In this document: one piece after another, positions 47,916-56,524 of the stretch
How positions within the stretch are numbered: the stretch's first letter is position 1
How the letters are laid out: the number at the start of each line of letters is the position of its first letter
Assembly: GCF_025642135.1 (NCBI RefSeq)
Contig: NZ_CP106793.1
Coordinates: 3,600,001-3,664,000, forward strand
Origin: Streptomyces cynarae
GTDB taxonomy: Bacteria; Actinomycetota; Actinomycetes; Streptomycetales; Streptomycetaceae
Reading direction: 5' to 3'
Length of the DNA: 64,000 nucleotides
Program-made: the position numbers and the translations under genes
Notes under the pieces: generated by a model
The model's input: the letters and a program-made list of their open reading frames with translations, nothing else
Databases searched by the model: none
What the model was told of the DNA's origin: nothing

Positions 47916-47953
47916 GTGCCTCCCCCAAGCTCTGCGAGCAGGGGGTGCCCCCA
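47916..47953. repeat. dispersed Streptomyces-type small palindromic repeat
   Basis: GTGCCTCCCCCAAGC and GAGCAGGGGGTGCCCCC flank a short centre, forming an imperfect hairpin. I recognise this CCTCCCCC/GGGGG(T)GCCCCC form as a common intergenic repeat of Streptomyces genomes. It lies between the response-regulator and kinase genes. Confidence 0.6.
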
Positions 47954-48020
47954 GCGCCCACCCGTGCCGCCCTGCGGCACGACCGCCCGCAGCTACAGCG
48001 ACGTCAGCCGACCGACGCGG

Positions 48021-48698
48021 TCAGTTCTTCTCGAACCGGAAGCCCACACCCCGTACCGTCGCGATGTACCGCGGGTTCGCCGCGTCGTCGCCCAGCTTCT
48101 TGCGGAGCCAGGAGATGTGCATGTCCAGGGTCTTCGTGGACGACCACCACGTCGTGTCCCAGACCTCGCGCATCAGCTGGTCGCGGGTGACGACCCGGCC
48201 CGCGTCCCGTACCAGGACCCGGAGCAGGTCGAACTCCTTCGCGGTGAGCTGCAGCTCCTCGTCGCCCATCCACGCCCGGTGCGACTCCACGTCGATGCGC
48301 ACGCCGTGCGTGGCGGGCGGCTGCGCGGGCTCGGTGGCGCCGCGCCGCAGCAGGGCACGGACCCGGGCGAGCAGTTCCGCCAGCCGGAACGGCTTGGTGA
48401 CGTAGTCGTCGGCGCCCGCGTCGAGGCCGACGACGGTGTCCACCTCGTCGGCCCGTGCGGTCAGGATCAGGATCGGAACGGTGTGGCCGTCGGCGCGCAG
48501 CCGGCGGGCCACCTCCAGACCGTCCATGCCGGGCAGCCCGAGGTCCAGCACGACCAGGTCGACGCCGCCCTGCATTCCGGCGTCGAGCGCGGTGGGTCCG
48601 TCCTCGCGCACCTCGACCTCGTAACCCTCCCGGCGCAGGGCACGGGCCAGCGGCTCCGAGATGGACGCGTCGTCCTCGGCGAGCAGTACACGGGTCAT
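48021..48698 (-). CDS. OmpR/PhoB family response regulator
   Basis: A 225-residue regulator. The receiver domain has acidic Glu8-Asp9-Asp10, phosphoacceptor Asp52 (LVVLDLGLPGMDG) and Lys102 (DDYVTKPFR). The C-terminal winged helix has LTAKEFDLLRVLVRDAGRVV, VWDTTWWSSTKTLDMHISWLRKKLG and IATVRGVGFRFE. It is upstream of the kinase on the same strand, so they form one pair. Start ATG at 48698. Confidence 0.95.
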   Translation of the reverse strand: MTRVLLAEDDASISEPLARALRREGYEVEVREDGPTALDAGMQGGVDLVVLDLGLPGMDGLEVARRLRADGHTVPILILTARADEVDTVVGLDAGADDYVTKPFRLAELLARVRALLRRGATEPAQPPATHGVRIDVESHRAWMGDEELQLTAKEFDLLRVLVRDAGRVVTRDQLMREVWDTTWWSSTKTLDMHISWLRKKLGDDAANPRYIATVRGVGFRFEKN

Positions 48699-49232
48699 GG
48701 GGTGATGGTAGTCCGCCCAGGGCGAGAGCAAAGGTGTGAGCGCGGGTGTGATGGGGATGCGAATTCTTACCTGGACCTGGGACGATGCGGTGGCGCCGCC
48801 GTCCGTGACGCTGCGTGGTCACGCCTGCACCTCTTGGGGGCCATTTGGGCGTAGACCTTCGAATGGGTGACCATAGTTCCGTAACTACCTGTGATCCGTG
48901 TCTCAAGTCCTTCCATATCCGGCTGTGCCGTGCCGTATGGTGAGGAGAACGCCTGTAGCACCAGCAGGGACCTTTGGCGGTAGCTCGACGCTGAAGGTCT
49001 CTTTTGTGTGCGGGCTGGCCTCCTCCCAGCCTTGAAGGAATGACCTGTGGCCGGGCCTTGAGCGCTCAACGCGCGTAGAGGCGTGGATCCCGGTGGTCGT
49101 CGTCCACCGCTCCGTGATCCGGGGCGGACACCCCGTGGGCGTGGGGCGGACGTCCGATCCCGCCGGTGCCGGCCGTCCCCCCACGGGCGCGTGACGCTCG
49201 TGCCAGCGCGTCCCGACCAGCAAGGAACGACC
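48699..49232. other. long divergent leader region
   Basis: A 534-bp gap between the response regulator and the peptide transporter. It holds an inverted GACCTT/AAGGTC pair at 48969-48999 followed by CTTTT, a rare T-run here, resembling a weak terminator or attenuator in the transporter leader. No gene seen. Confidence 0.4.
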
Positions 49233-50729
49233 ATGGCGTCCAGCCTGACGAAGGACTCGGTCCGCCCGGGCACCCCCGGGTCCGAGAAGACCTTCTTCGG
49301 CCACCCCCGCGGACTGGCCACCCTCTTCATGACCGAGATGTGGGAGAGGTTCTCCTACTACGGCATGAAGGCCCTCCTCCCGCTGTACCTGGTGGCACCG
49401 GGCGGCCTGCACATGAGCGCGGCCACCGCTACCGCGATCTACTCGGTGTACCTGTCGCTCGTATACCTGCTCGCCCTGCCGGGCGGCTGGTTCGCCGACC
49501 GGGTCCTCGGTCCGCGCAAGACGGTCGCCGTGGCGGGCTTCGTCATCATGCTGGGCCACCTCACGCTGGCCCTGCCCACCGCCGGTACCTTCTTCGCCGG
49601 TCTCGGCCTCGTCGCGATCGGCTCGGGCCTGCTGAAGGCGAACATCTCCACGATGGTCGGCCACCTCTACGAGGGCCCGGACGACCCGCGCCGCGACGGT
49701 GGCTTCACCCTCTTCTACATCGGCATCAACCTCGGCGCCTTCGCCGCGCCGCTGGTCATCGGCACCGTCGGCCAGAACGTCAACTGGCACCTGGGCTTCG
49801 CGCTCGCCGCGCTCGGCATGGCGCTCGGCCTCGGCCAGTTCCTGCTCGGGGGCCGTCACCTCAGCTCCCACTCGCAGGTCGTCCCGACCCCGCTGACGGC
49901 CGAGCAGAAGAAGGCCACCCTGACCAAGGCCGCCCTGTGGGCGGGCGTCGCGGTCGTCTTCTACGCGATCGTCGGTTTCTCCGGCGTCTACACGCTGAAC
50001 TGGCTGCTGGTCCCGATCACCCTCGCCGGCCTGATCATCCCGGTCCTGGTCATCGCCCGCATCAAGCGGGACAAGGAGCTGGACCGCACCGAGCAGTCGA
50101 AGATGACGGCGTACATCTGGTTCTTCGTCGCCGCGGCCGTATTCTGGATGATCTACGACCAGGGCGGCTCGACGGTGTCGCTGTTCGCCGACTCCTCGGC
50201 GAAGAACACGATCTTCGGCTGGAACTTCCCGGTCTCCTGGTACCAGTCGGTCAACCCGGTCATGATCATGGCGCTGGCCCCGGTCTTCGCCTGGGCGTGG
50301 CTGGCGCTGGCCCGGCGCGGCAAGGAGCCGAGCACCGCGGTGAAGTTCGCGATGGGCCTGGTCCTGATCGGCGCGTCCTTCTTCCTCTTCCTCGCCCCGC
50401 TGGGGATCGCCGACGGCGGTCACAAGGCGGCCGCGATGTGGCTGGTGGCGATCTACTTCGTGCAGACGATCGGTGAGCTGACGCTGTCGCCGGTGGGTCT
50501 GTCGGTCACCACGAAGATGGCGCCGGCGAAGTACGCCTCCCAGATGATGGGTGTCTGGTTCCTGGCCGTCACCGCCGGTGACGCCACGACCGGTCTGCTG
50601 TCCATCGCGGGCGTCGACCTGAACAAGACGGGCATCGTGGCCCTGCAGGCCGCGCTCGCCGTGCTCGCCGGTCTGGCGGTGTGGATGTACCGCAGCAAGG
50701 TCAAGGAGCTCATGGGCGACGTGCACTGA
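49233..50729 (+). CDS. POT/PTR family proton-coupled oligopeptide transporter
   Basis: A 498-residue, roughly 12-14-segment symporter for di- and tripeptides. The ExxERFxYY motif is EMWERFSYYG; the loop motif GGWFADRVLGPRKTV and the second POT signature FTLFYIGINLGAFAAPLVIG are clear; FVQTIGELTLSPVGLSVTTKMAP is the conserved late helix. AAGGAA precedes the ATG at 49233. The longer frame upstream is low-quality leader. Confidence 0.95.
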   Translation: MASSLTKDSVRPGTPGSEKTFFGHPRGLATLFMTEMWERFSYYGMKALLPLYLVAPGGLHMSAATATAIYSVYLSLVYLLALPGGWFADRVLGPRKTVAVAGFVIMLGHLTLALPTAGTFFAGLGLVAIGSGLLKANISTMVGHLYEGPDDPRRDGGFTLFYIGINLGAFAAPLVIGTVGQNVNWHLGFALAALGMALGLGQFLLGGRHLSSHSQVVPTPLTAEQKKATLTKAALWAGVAVVFYAIVGFSGVYTLNWLLVPITLAGLIIPVLVIARIKRDKELDRTEQSKMTAYIWFFVAAAVFWMIYDQGGSTVSLFADSSAKNTIFGWNFPVSWYQSVNPVMIMALAPVFAWAWLALARRGKEPSTAVKFAMGLVLIGASFFLFLAPLGIADGGHKAAAMWLVAIYFVQTIGELTLSPVGLSVTTKMAPAKYASQMMGVWFLAVTAGDATTGLLSIAGVDLNKTGIVALQAALAVLAGLAVWMYRSKVKELMGDVH

Positions 50730-50746
50730 CGTCGCTCCCGGGCTCT

Positions 50747-50786
50747 CGGAGGGCCGCCGCACCCACGTGGATGCGGCGGCCCTCCG
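50747..50786. terminator. bidirectional terminator
   Basis: Perfect 15-bp inverted repeat CGGAGGGCCGCCGCA with a 10-base loop, between the peptide transporter and the surface-protein operon. Confidence 0.9.
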
Positions 50787-50799
50787 CCGTTCTCCGGGG

Positions 50800-52218
50800 T
50801 CAGCGGACGCGGCGGGGCAGGAACGCGAAGACCGCGCCGCCCAGCAGGATCGCCGTGCCCGCCACCAGGCCGAGGGCCTTGAGGGTTCCGTGGTCGTCCG
50901 TGCCCGTCTGGGCCAGGCCGCCGCCTGTCGTACCCCCGGCCGTCGTACCGCCGCCCGTCGTACCGCCCGACGACGTGCCTCCGGACGTCCCGCCCGGCTG
51001 CTGGGCGGTGCCGAGCGTCAGCGACACCTCCGTCTTCGTCGGTGTGCACGTCGTGGTCGTGCCGAGGGCCTTGATGGTCAGCACGCCCGGCGACAGCGTC
51101 GACTCCCCGCTCGCGCCCGGTTTGTACGTTCCCGTCAGGTCCGGGATCTCGATCGGATCACCCGACTTGACGTCCTGCGTGTTCGCCGGGCCCTCGACAT
51201 GGACCGTGCCCTTGTCCGCGCCGCCCACCACGACCTCCATCGACGGTTTCACCGAGCCCTTCGGGATGTCCACCGGGCTGTTCATCACCGACTTCTTGAA
51301 CCGCACGGTGAGATCGAAGTTCCCGCCGTCCTTCTTGGCGTTGATCTGCACCGGCGACGTGGCGCTCTTGTCGCCGATGGGCGTTTTGCAGGCGTACGGG
51401 ACCTGGACCTCCTTGCCCGTGAAGTCCGTCTGCCCGCCGCCGTCGCCGCCGGTCGCACTCGCGCTCGCGGTCGGGGACGTCGACGCGGAGGAGGTGGCCG
51501 TCGGGGACGTCGCGGTGGAGGACGCGGTCGGCAGGCCCGTCGGCGGGTTGGTCGGGAGGAGTGTCGTCGGCACCACCGTCGGCAGCCCGCCCGTCGTACC
51601 GCCCACTCCCCCGCTCCCGCCGGTCACCTTGATGGCCGCCGCCGGTCCAACCCTCTCCTTCGGGGTGCACTTGGTGTCCGTGGAGATCGGCTTGTTGACG
51701 TTGATGGTGTAGGCGTCCGGGGTCAGCGTCACCTCGCCCGCCGACGTCAGCTTCAGGGTGCCCGTCATGTCGGACAGCTTCATGTCGCTGTTCTTGGGGA
51801 TCGGCGGGTTCGACCGCGGCCCCGCCATGGCGATGCCGGCGGTCTGCGCGCCGCTCGCCTTCAGCGTGCCGGTCGGCTTGACGGTGTCCTTGTCCAGGTC
51901 GAGCACGTCGGGGTTCTTGGAAGCGGCCTGCACGAACTTCCAGGTGACCGTGACCTCGTCGCCGACCTTGGCCTCGGCCGGTGCCGTGATCTCCACCTTC
52001 GTGGTGCCCTCGACCGGAGGCAGCCCGGAGATCGGGGGCGGGATGCATTCGGTGGCGTACGACACCTCGGCCGCCTGGGCCGGTGCCGCGGCGACGCCGA
52101 GCAGAAGCCCCGCACCGCACAGCATCAGGGCCGCACCTGCCGCGGACGCCCTTCTCCCACTGTCACCGGCCGCGCTGTTTCCGCCCGCCGCCTTGGACAC
52201 TCTCCGTTGCGTTCTCAC
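50800..52218 (-). CDS. sortase-anchored surface protein with two related domains (LAQTG)
   Basis: A 472-residue exported protein. Signal peptide about 1-49 (GAALMLCGAGLLLGVAAAPAQA); domain 1 about 50-215, with Cys in TECIPPP and DTKCTPK; a Thr/Ser/Gly-rich spacer with short TSPTATSSAS repeats; domain 2 (VPYACKTPIGDKSATSPVQI ... ALGTTTTCTPTKTEVSLTL); a GGTTGG-type wall spacer; then LAQTG at 435-439, a membrane segment and RR tail. LAxTG is the motif of class E sortases, which anchor chaplins. Domain 2 resembles the domain of the protein at 54228-54926. Last gene of the operon; GTGA overlap with the preceding one. Confidence 0.85.
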   Translation of the reverse strand: MRTQRRVSKAAGGNSAAGDSGRRASAAGAALMLCGAGLLLGVAAAPAQAAEVSYATECIPPPISGLPPVEGTTKVEITAPAEAKVGDEVTVTWKFVQAASKNPDVLDLDKDTVKPTGTLKASGAQTAGIAMAGPRSNPPIPKNSDMKLSDMTGTLKLTSAGEVTLTPDAYTINVNKPISTDTKCTPKERVGPAAAIKVTGGSGGVGGTTGGLPTVVPTTLLPTNPPTGLPTASSTATSPTATSSASTSPTASASATGGDGGGQTDFTGKEVQVPYACKTPIGDKSATSPVQINAKKDGGNFDLTVRFKKSVMNSPVDIPKGSVKPSMEVVVGGADKGTVHVEGPANTQDVKSGDPIEIPDLTGTYKPGASGESTLSPGVLTIKALGTTTTCTPTKTEVSLTLGTAQQPGGTSGGTSSGGTTGGGTTAGGTTGGGLAQTGTDDHGTLKALGLVAGTAILLGGAVFAFLPRRVR

Positions 52219-53291
52219 GTGTTTCCCTTCGTCGGGGTCGCCGGACTGTCCTCGTGCGGTGCGGAGAGCCGGCCGCTCGCCGCGGTCCCCGGATCCGTGT
52301 CCGGGGTGAACCACGGCAGGGCCGAAGTGGTGCCGGTCCTCGCGGGAGCGGGCGGCTTCGGCGGGCGCAGGGCGACGCCTGGCAGCCGAAGCCCCCGGTG
52401 GCGTACCGCCGCGCCGCGCGGCCGCACCCGGTCCACGACCGTCATGCCGACGCGGAACACAGCCGTCGGCACGACCAGGCAGGCCAGGACCCAGAAGACG
52501 GTCACGCCCCAGGGCCGGCCGACACCCCACGGCTGCTCGGCGAGGACCTTGCCGCCGTACTCGAGGGAGACCGTGTAGTCACCGTGGGCGCCCGCCGTGA
52601 GCTCCACCGGCAGCCTGACCTCCGCCTTCCTGCCGGGCGCGACCGTGCCGTGCCACTGCCGCTCGTCCCACTGCGGCGCGAACACGCCGTGCGAGGTGCC
52701 GACCCGGAAGACGGGATCCCTCACCGGCGACGAGCCGACGTTGCCGACCGTGAACACGAGTGTGCGCTGCGGCGGCGCCCCGAACCAGGTCAGCAGCCCA
52801 CTGGAGCCGTCGAGACGGGTGTCCGTCAGCACCGAAAGCCGCCCGGCGGCGGACTCGGCGGGCAGCGGCCTGACGGCATGCCCGGCGACCTGGAAGGCCG
52901 CGTCGGCGGTGGCCCCGGCCCCGGTGACGGTGGCGACGTGCACCACGCAGGGGCACGGCGCGGGCGGCTCGGCCACCGGCAGCTTCCTGCTGAAATGGCC
53001 CCGCGCGTCGGTCGTGACGGCCCGTCCGTCCGCGTTGGCGCAGGAGTTGGTGCCGCCGATCACCCCCCGGGACGGCGTGGCCTGCCCGCAGATGAGGATC
53101 ATCAGCAGCGTCTTCGCCCGCCAGCCGCTGCCGGACACGGTGAGCGAGCCGCCGGTACCCGCCTGGGTCGCGGACAACTCGACGGCCGGTTTGCCGGCGC
53201 CCCAGGCGGGCGCCGCCAGGGGCGCCAGGACGAGCGCGAGCACCGCCACGGGCGCCAGCACCGCCACCAGTGCGGAGATACGCCCCTTCAC
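52215..53291 (-). CDS. secreted membrane-anchored protein, neocarzinostatin-like N-terminal domain
   Basis: A 358-residue protein: signal-like segment (about 5-32), a beta domain (about 33-135) with LTVSGSGWRAKTLLMILICG, GGTNSCANADGRAVTTDARG and PCPCVVHVA whose strand and Cys pattern resembles the neocarzinostatin-like fold, a second beta domain (RTLVFTVGNVGSSPVRDPVF), one membrane segment (about 270-290) and a Pro-rich cytoplasmic tail. It overlaps both neighbours by four bases. The fold assignment is inference. Confidence 0.75.
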   Translation of the reverse strand: MKGRISALVAVLAPVAVLALVLAPLAAPAWGAGKPAVELSATQAGTGGSLTVSGSGWRAKTLLMILICGQATPSRGVIGGTNSCANADGRAVTTDARGHFSRKLPVAEPPAPCPCVVHVATVTGAGATADAAFQVAGHAVRPLPAESAAGRLSVLTDTRLDGSSGLLTWFGAPPQRTLVFTVGNVGSSPVRDPVFRVGTSHGVFAPQWDERQWHGTVAPGRKAEVRLPVELTAGAHGDYTVSLEYGGKVLAEQPWGVGRPWGVTVFWVLACLVVPTAVFRVGMTVVDRVRPRGAAVRHRGLRLPGVALRPPKPPAPARTGTTSALPWFTPDTDPGTAASGRLSAPHEDSPATPTKGNT

Positions 53292-54199
53292 CTCAGCGCT
53301 CCCGTCGACTCGGGGTCCGGACGCGGCCGTTCACCGGTCTGTCCGTCCGGCGGCCGGTGCCTGCGACGCCGTACGGCGACACCGGTGACCGCGGCCGCGA
53401 GCAGCCCCGCCCCGCTGCCCGCCACCGCGCCCCACGGCACGAACCGCGCCGACGCCGACCCGGAAGCGTGCGCCCCGCCCGCCGCCGTGACCGTGACCTG
53501 GACGTGCACCGCATCGAGCACCGGGTGGTGCGGCCACGGCTCGGTGAGCCGGACCCGGCGGCCGGGCGGCAGGTCGAGGGACAGGGTGCGCTCGGGGCGG
53601 TCCAGGACCCGGCCGAGGACACCGTCGGCGCGCACGGCGAGCCTCGGGGTCAGCACGGTCGTACCGCGGTTGACCAGCTCGTAGGTGATCCGTCCGCCGT
53701 GCACCGCCATGTGCTCCACGGTCAGCGCGGACAACGTCGGTCCGACGACGCGGAGTCGGAGGCGTACGGCGGTGGAGCGGCCGCCCGCGCTCGCCACGAC
53801 CGAGCCCGCGTGGTCACCGGGCGCCGCTCCCGCGGGCACCGCCACGGTGAACGGCACGTCGGCGCGGGAACGGGCGGGCACGGTCACCGAGACGGTGCGC
53901 ACCGGGAGCCGGTGCCCTCCCGTCGTGCCGGCGAAGGCGATCCAGGGGCCGGAGTCGCCCGGTGCCCCCCGAGCCTCGTGGGCGCCGCTCAGCCGGACGG
54001 TCAGCGGCCGCCCGCCCGGGTTGCGCACCGAAACGGCGTCCTCGAGGACCGTCCCGGGCTCGCCCTCCGCGTACACGTACGGCCGCCCGCCCGCACCGCC
54101 CAGGGACCAGCCGGCGTCGGCGACGGCGGGCGCGGCGGCCAGCGGGCTCGCACAGGCGACGGCGAGAGCGAGGGTGGAGGCGGGGCGGACGTACGGCAT
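53288..54199 (-). CDS. secreted WxL-interacting (DUF916)-like protein
   Basis: A 303-residue protein: signal peptide (cleavage near APAVADA at 28), a DUF916-like beta domain (PGTVLEDAVSVRNPGGRPLTV, VPARSRADVPFTVAVPAGA, PGDHAGSVVASAGG), a following DUF3324-like domain (LSALTVEHMAVHGGRITYEL, VNRGTTVLTPRL), one membrane segment (about 254-275) and a basic tail. This architecture resembles the peptidoglycan-binding partners of WxL surface proteins in Firmicutes. No WxL protein is visible nearby. Confidence 0.72.
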   Translation of the reverse strand: MPYVRPASTLALAVACASPLAAAPAVADAGWSLGGAGGRPYVYAEGEPGTVLEDAVSVRNPGGRPLTVRLSGAHEARGAPGDSGPWIAFAGTTGGHRLPVRTVSVTVPARSRADVPFTVAVPAGAAPGDHAGSVVASAGGRSTAVRLRLRVVGPTLSALTVEHMAVHGGRITYELVNRGTTVLTPRLAVRADGVLGRVLDRPERTLSLDLPPGRRVRLTEPWPHHPVLDAVHVQVTVTAAGGAHASGSASARFVPWGAVAGSGAGLLAAAVTGVAVRRRRHRPPDGQTGERPRPDPESTGALR

Positions 54200-54227
54200 G
54201 GGGACTCCTGCTGGTACGGAGGTCGGC

Positions 54228-54926
54228 TCAGCGGCGTACCGCCTGGTTGCGGCGGGTCAGCCACAGCACCCCGGCCGAGCCGGCGAGCAGGACGGTGCTG
54301 CCGAGGGTGCCGAGGGCGACCACGGAGTCCTCGGGTCCGGTCTGCGGCAGCTGCCCGCCGGAGGCGGAGCCGCTTGCGCCGGAGCCGCTCGGGGCCGAGC
54401 CGGAGGTGCCGCCGCCGGCCGCGGTGACGTCGAGGGTCAGGGACGGGCCCGGGTGGCCGGCGGGCGTGCACGTGGTCGTCGTACCGAGCGCCTTGATGGT
54501 GAGCACACCCGCGGTGAAGGTGACCTTGCCGGTCTTCCCGGGCGTGTACGTGCCGCTCAGGTCGCTGATCTTGATGGGGGTGTCGGCGGGGATCGCCGCC
54601 TGGTTGGCCGGGCCCGTGACCGTCAGGGTGCCGCTGTCGGCGCCGCCCAGCACGATGGTGGCGCTCGGGTTCATCGCGCCCTTGCCCAGTTCGACCGGGC
54701 TGGAGGAGACGCCCTTCTGCCAGGACATGGTGATCCTGTAGACGCTGCCGCTCCGGACGCCCTTGATGTCGATGGGCGAGACGGCGCTCTTGTCGCCGAT
54801 CGGCGTCCTGCACTGGTAGTCGATGTCGACGACGTCGGCCCTGGCCACGTGAGCGGCCGTCAGGACCGCCGAGCCGGCCAGGACGGCGGCGGACGCGAGC
54901 GCCGCGCTTCGTTTGTGGTACGACAC
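54228..54926 (-). CDS. sortase-anchored surface protein (LPQTG), single domain
   Basis: A 232-residue exported protein: signal peptide (ALASAAVLAGSAVLTAAHVA), one domain (IDYQCRTPIGDKSAVSPIDI ... LKIKALGTTTTCTP-type ending, two Cys), a short Ser/Gly spacer, LPQTG at 193-197, membrane segment and RRNQAVRR tail. The domain is clearly paralogous to domain 2 of the 472-residue protein (shared TPIGDKSA, VVxGGADxGT, TIKALGTTTTCTP). First gene of the operon, 28 bp ahead of the WxL-interacting-like gene. Confidence 0.85.
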   Translation of the reverse strand: MSYHKRSAALASAAVLAGSAVLTAAHVARADVVDIDYQCRTPIGDKSAVSPIDIKGVRSGSVYRITMSWQKGVSSSPVELGKGAMNPSATIVLGGADSGTLTVTGPANQAAIPADTPIKISDLSGTYTPGKTGKVTFTAGVLTIKALGTTTTCTPAGHPGPSLTLDVTAAGGGTSGSAPSGSGASGSASGGQLPQTGPEDSVVALGTLGSTVLLAGSAGVLWLTRRNQAVRR

Positions 54927-55107
54927 GGTCCCCTCATTCCTGACGGCACATCAGATCGGGCCGTCAAGGTACGCCCGGGGCCTTGGGGAGGGAAGACACA
55001 GTGCGCGCGGGATCCGTGGCAATCGGGCGCGCGAGGCGTGTCCTACGAAGAAGGGTTCGAACCGTGGGTAACCGGAGGTCAGCCACCCACGAGGCGACCG
55101 AGCCGCG

Positions 55108-55650
55108 TCACGCGGGTGCGCCGAGCTCCGCCCACACCGTCTTGCCGGCGACGCCGGGGGTCCTGACGACGCCCCAGTCCAGGCAGAGCCGCTGCACGAT
55201 GAACATCCCGTGGCCTCCGGGTCGTCCGGCGCGGTGCGGGGTACGCGGGGCGGGCTGTCCGGTGCCCCGGTCGGAGACCTCGATGCGCAGCACCTTGTTG
55301 TCGCACGCGATCCACAGCTCTTCGGGACCCTCGGCGTGCAGGCACGCGTTGGTGACCAGTTCGGAGACGACGAGCAGCACGTCCTCGGCCGCGGCCCGCT
55401 GGTCGGCGGTGGCGGCGGGCAGCCAGCCCCACGCGTACAGCGCCTGGCGGGTGAAGTCGCGGGCGAGCGGAACGACACCGCTCTCGCCCGCGAAGCTCAT
55501 CCTGCGGACCTGCCGGGCGGAGGAGGACGTCGCCGTCCCGGGCGCACCGGACGAGGCGCCCTCGCCCGACGGGCCCTGCGCGGACGTTCCGGAAGCGCCG
55601 CTGGGCTCGGGGCCGCGGTCGCCCGGCGGGTAGGGCCGGGTGGTGCTCAT
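55108..55650 (-). CDS. anti-sigma regulatory serine kinase (RsbW/HATPase type)
   Basis: A 180-residue protein with a Pro/Gly/Ser-rich leader (1-45) and a GHKL ATPase domain: LVVSELVTNACLHAEG (N-box), EVSDRGTG (G1) and GGHGMFIVQRLCLDWG (G2). Such proteins bind and inhibit SigB/SigF-type sigma factors, or phosphorylate an antagonist. It is near a STAS protein and a sigma gene, so it is the likely anti-sigma; in S. coelicolor I recall a similar trio around sigI. Confidence 0.85.
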   Translation of the reverse strand: MSTTRPYPPGDRGPEPSGASGTSAQGPSGEGASSGAPGTATSSSARQVRRMSFAGESGVVPLARDFTRQALYAWGWLPAATADQRAAAEDVLLVVSELVTNACLHAEGPEELWIACDNKVLRIEVSDRGTGQPAPRTPHRAGRPGGHGMFIVQRLCLDWGVVRTPGVAGKTVWAELGAPA

Positions 55651-55904
55651 CAGCGCTTCACCTCACCGATTCACCAGTTCACGATTCAAGACTCAGTACG
55701 GGGTCGACGCGGTATCCGTCGATTGTTGCTCGTGCCGTGCGTTCGAGGCCCTTTTCTTGCGGCTTCCGCCCTCACCGCCGACATGGTCAGCATGTCTCCT
55801 GCCCGACCGGACCGCTGGAACACCCATGGATTCGGCCGGGGACCTGTGACGCGCGTAACGTGCCGATAACGCGGAGGGACCCGGGGCGCGAAGCATCGGC
55901 GGCG

Positions 55905-56273
55905 TCACTCGGCCAGTGCCGCGTCCAGCGTGTCGTGGACGGTGAAGACGGCGTCCGCCCCGGTGATCTCGAAGACCCGGGCCACCACCGGCTGCATCCC
56001 CACGAGATGGACCCCACCACCCCCGGACTCGGCCTTCAGCCGGGCGGAGAGCAGGACGTTGAGCCCGGTGGAGTCGCAGAACTCCAGCCTCGAGCAGTCG
56101 ACGACCAGGCGCGAGAACCCCTTCTCGAGGCAGTCCTCGAGAGGTTCGCGCAGCAGATCGGCGGTGTGGTGATCCAACTCACCCGCCGGGGTCACGACGG
56201 CACTCGTGCCTTCTTGTCGCACCTCGACCAGAAGCCGGCCCGACTGTGCGCTGCCGACCGTCCCGCGGTCCAT
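55905..56273 (-). CDS. STAS-domain anti-sigma factor antagonist (RsbV type)
   Basis: A 122-residue protein. VVTPAGELDHHTADLLREPL starts the STAS fold and VVDCSRLEFCDSTGLNVLL contains the target Ser (DSTGL), whose phosphorylation by the kinase would switch binding off. Divergent to the sigma factor gene, 251 bp apart. Together with the kinase gene it forms a partner switch. Confidence 0.9.
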   Translation of the reverse strand: MDRGTVGSAQSGRLLVEVRQEGTSAVVTPAGELDHHTADLLREPLEDCLEKGFSRLVVDCSRLEFCDSTGLNVLLSARLKAESGGGGVHLVGMQPVVARVFEITGADAVFTVHDTLDAALAE

Positions 56274-56524
56274 GCCGTCTCTCTCCCGACCGTCGTGGTT
56301 GATGCTGGACGCCCTCGAACATTACGCCCTCTGTGCGCCTCTCGGCACCCGAACAACCCTACCAATTCGGACATTTCGCCACAGTACGCACTTGCGAACG
56401 GTCAACGAAAGCGGGTAGGCCTAGTAGAGACACTTATTCAACACGGCCGGCTTTGGAGGGCGCCGCACACCGCAGTGCACATATGGGCATCGGCGGCCAT
56501 ATGCCGACAACGATGGAGGACATC

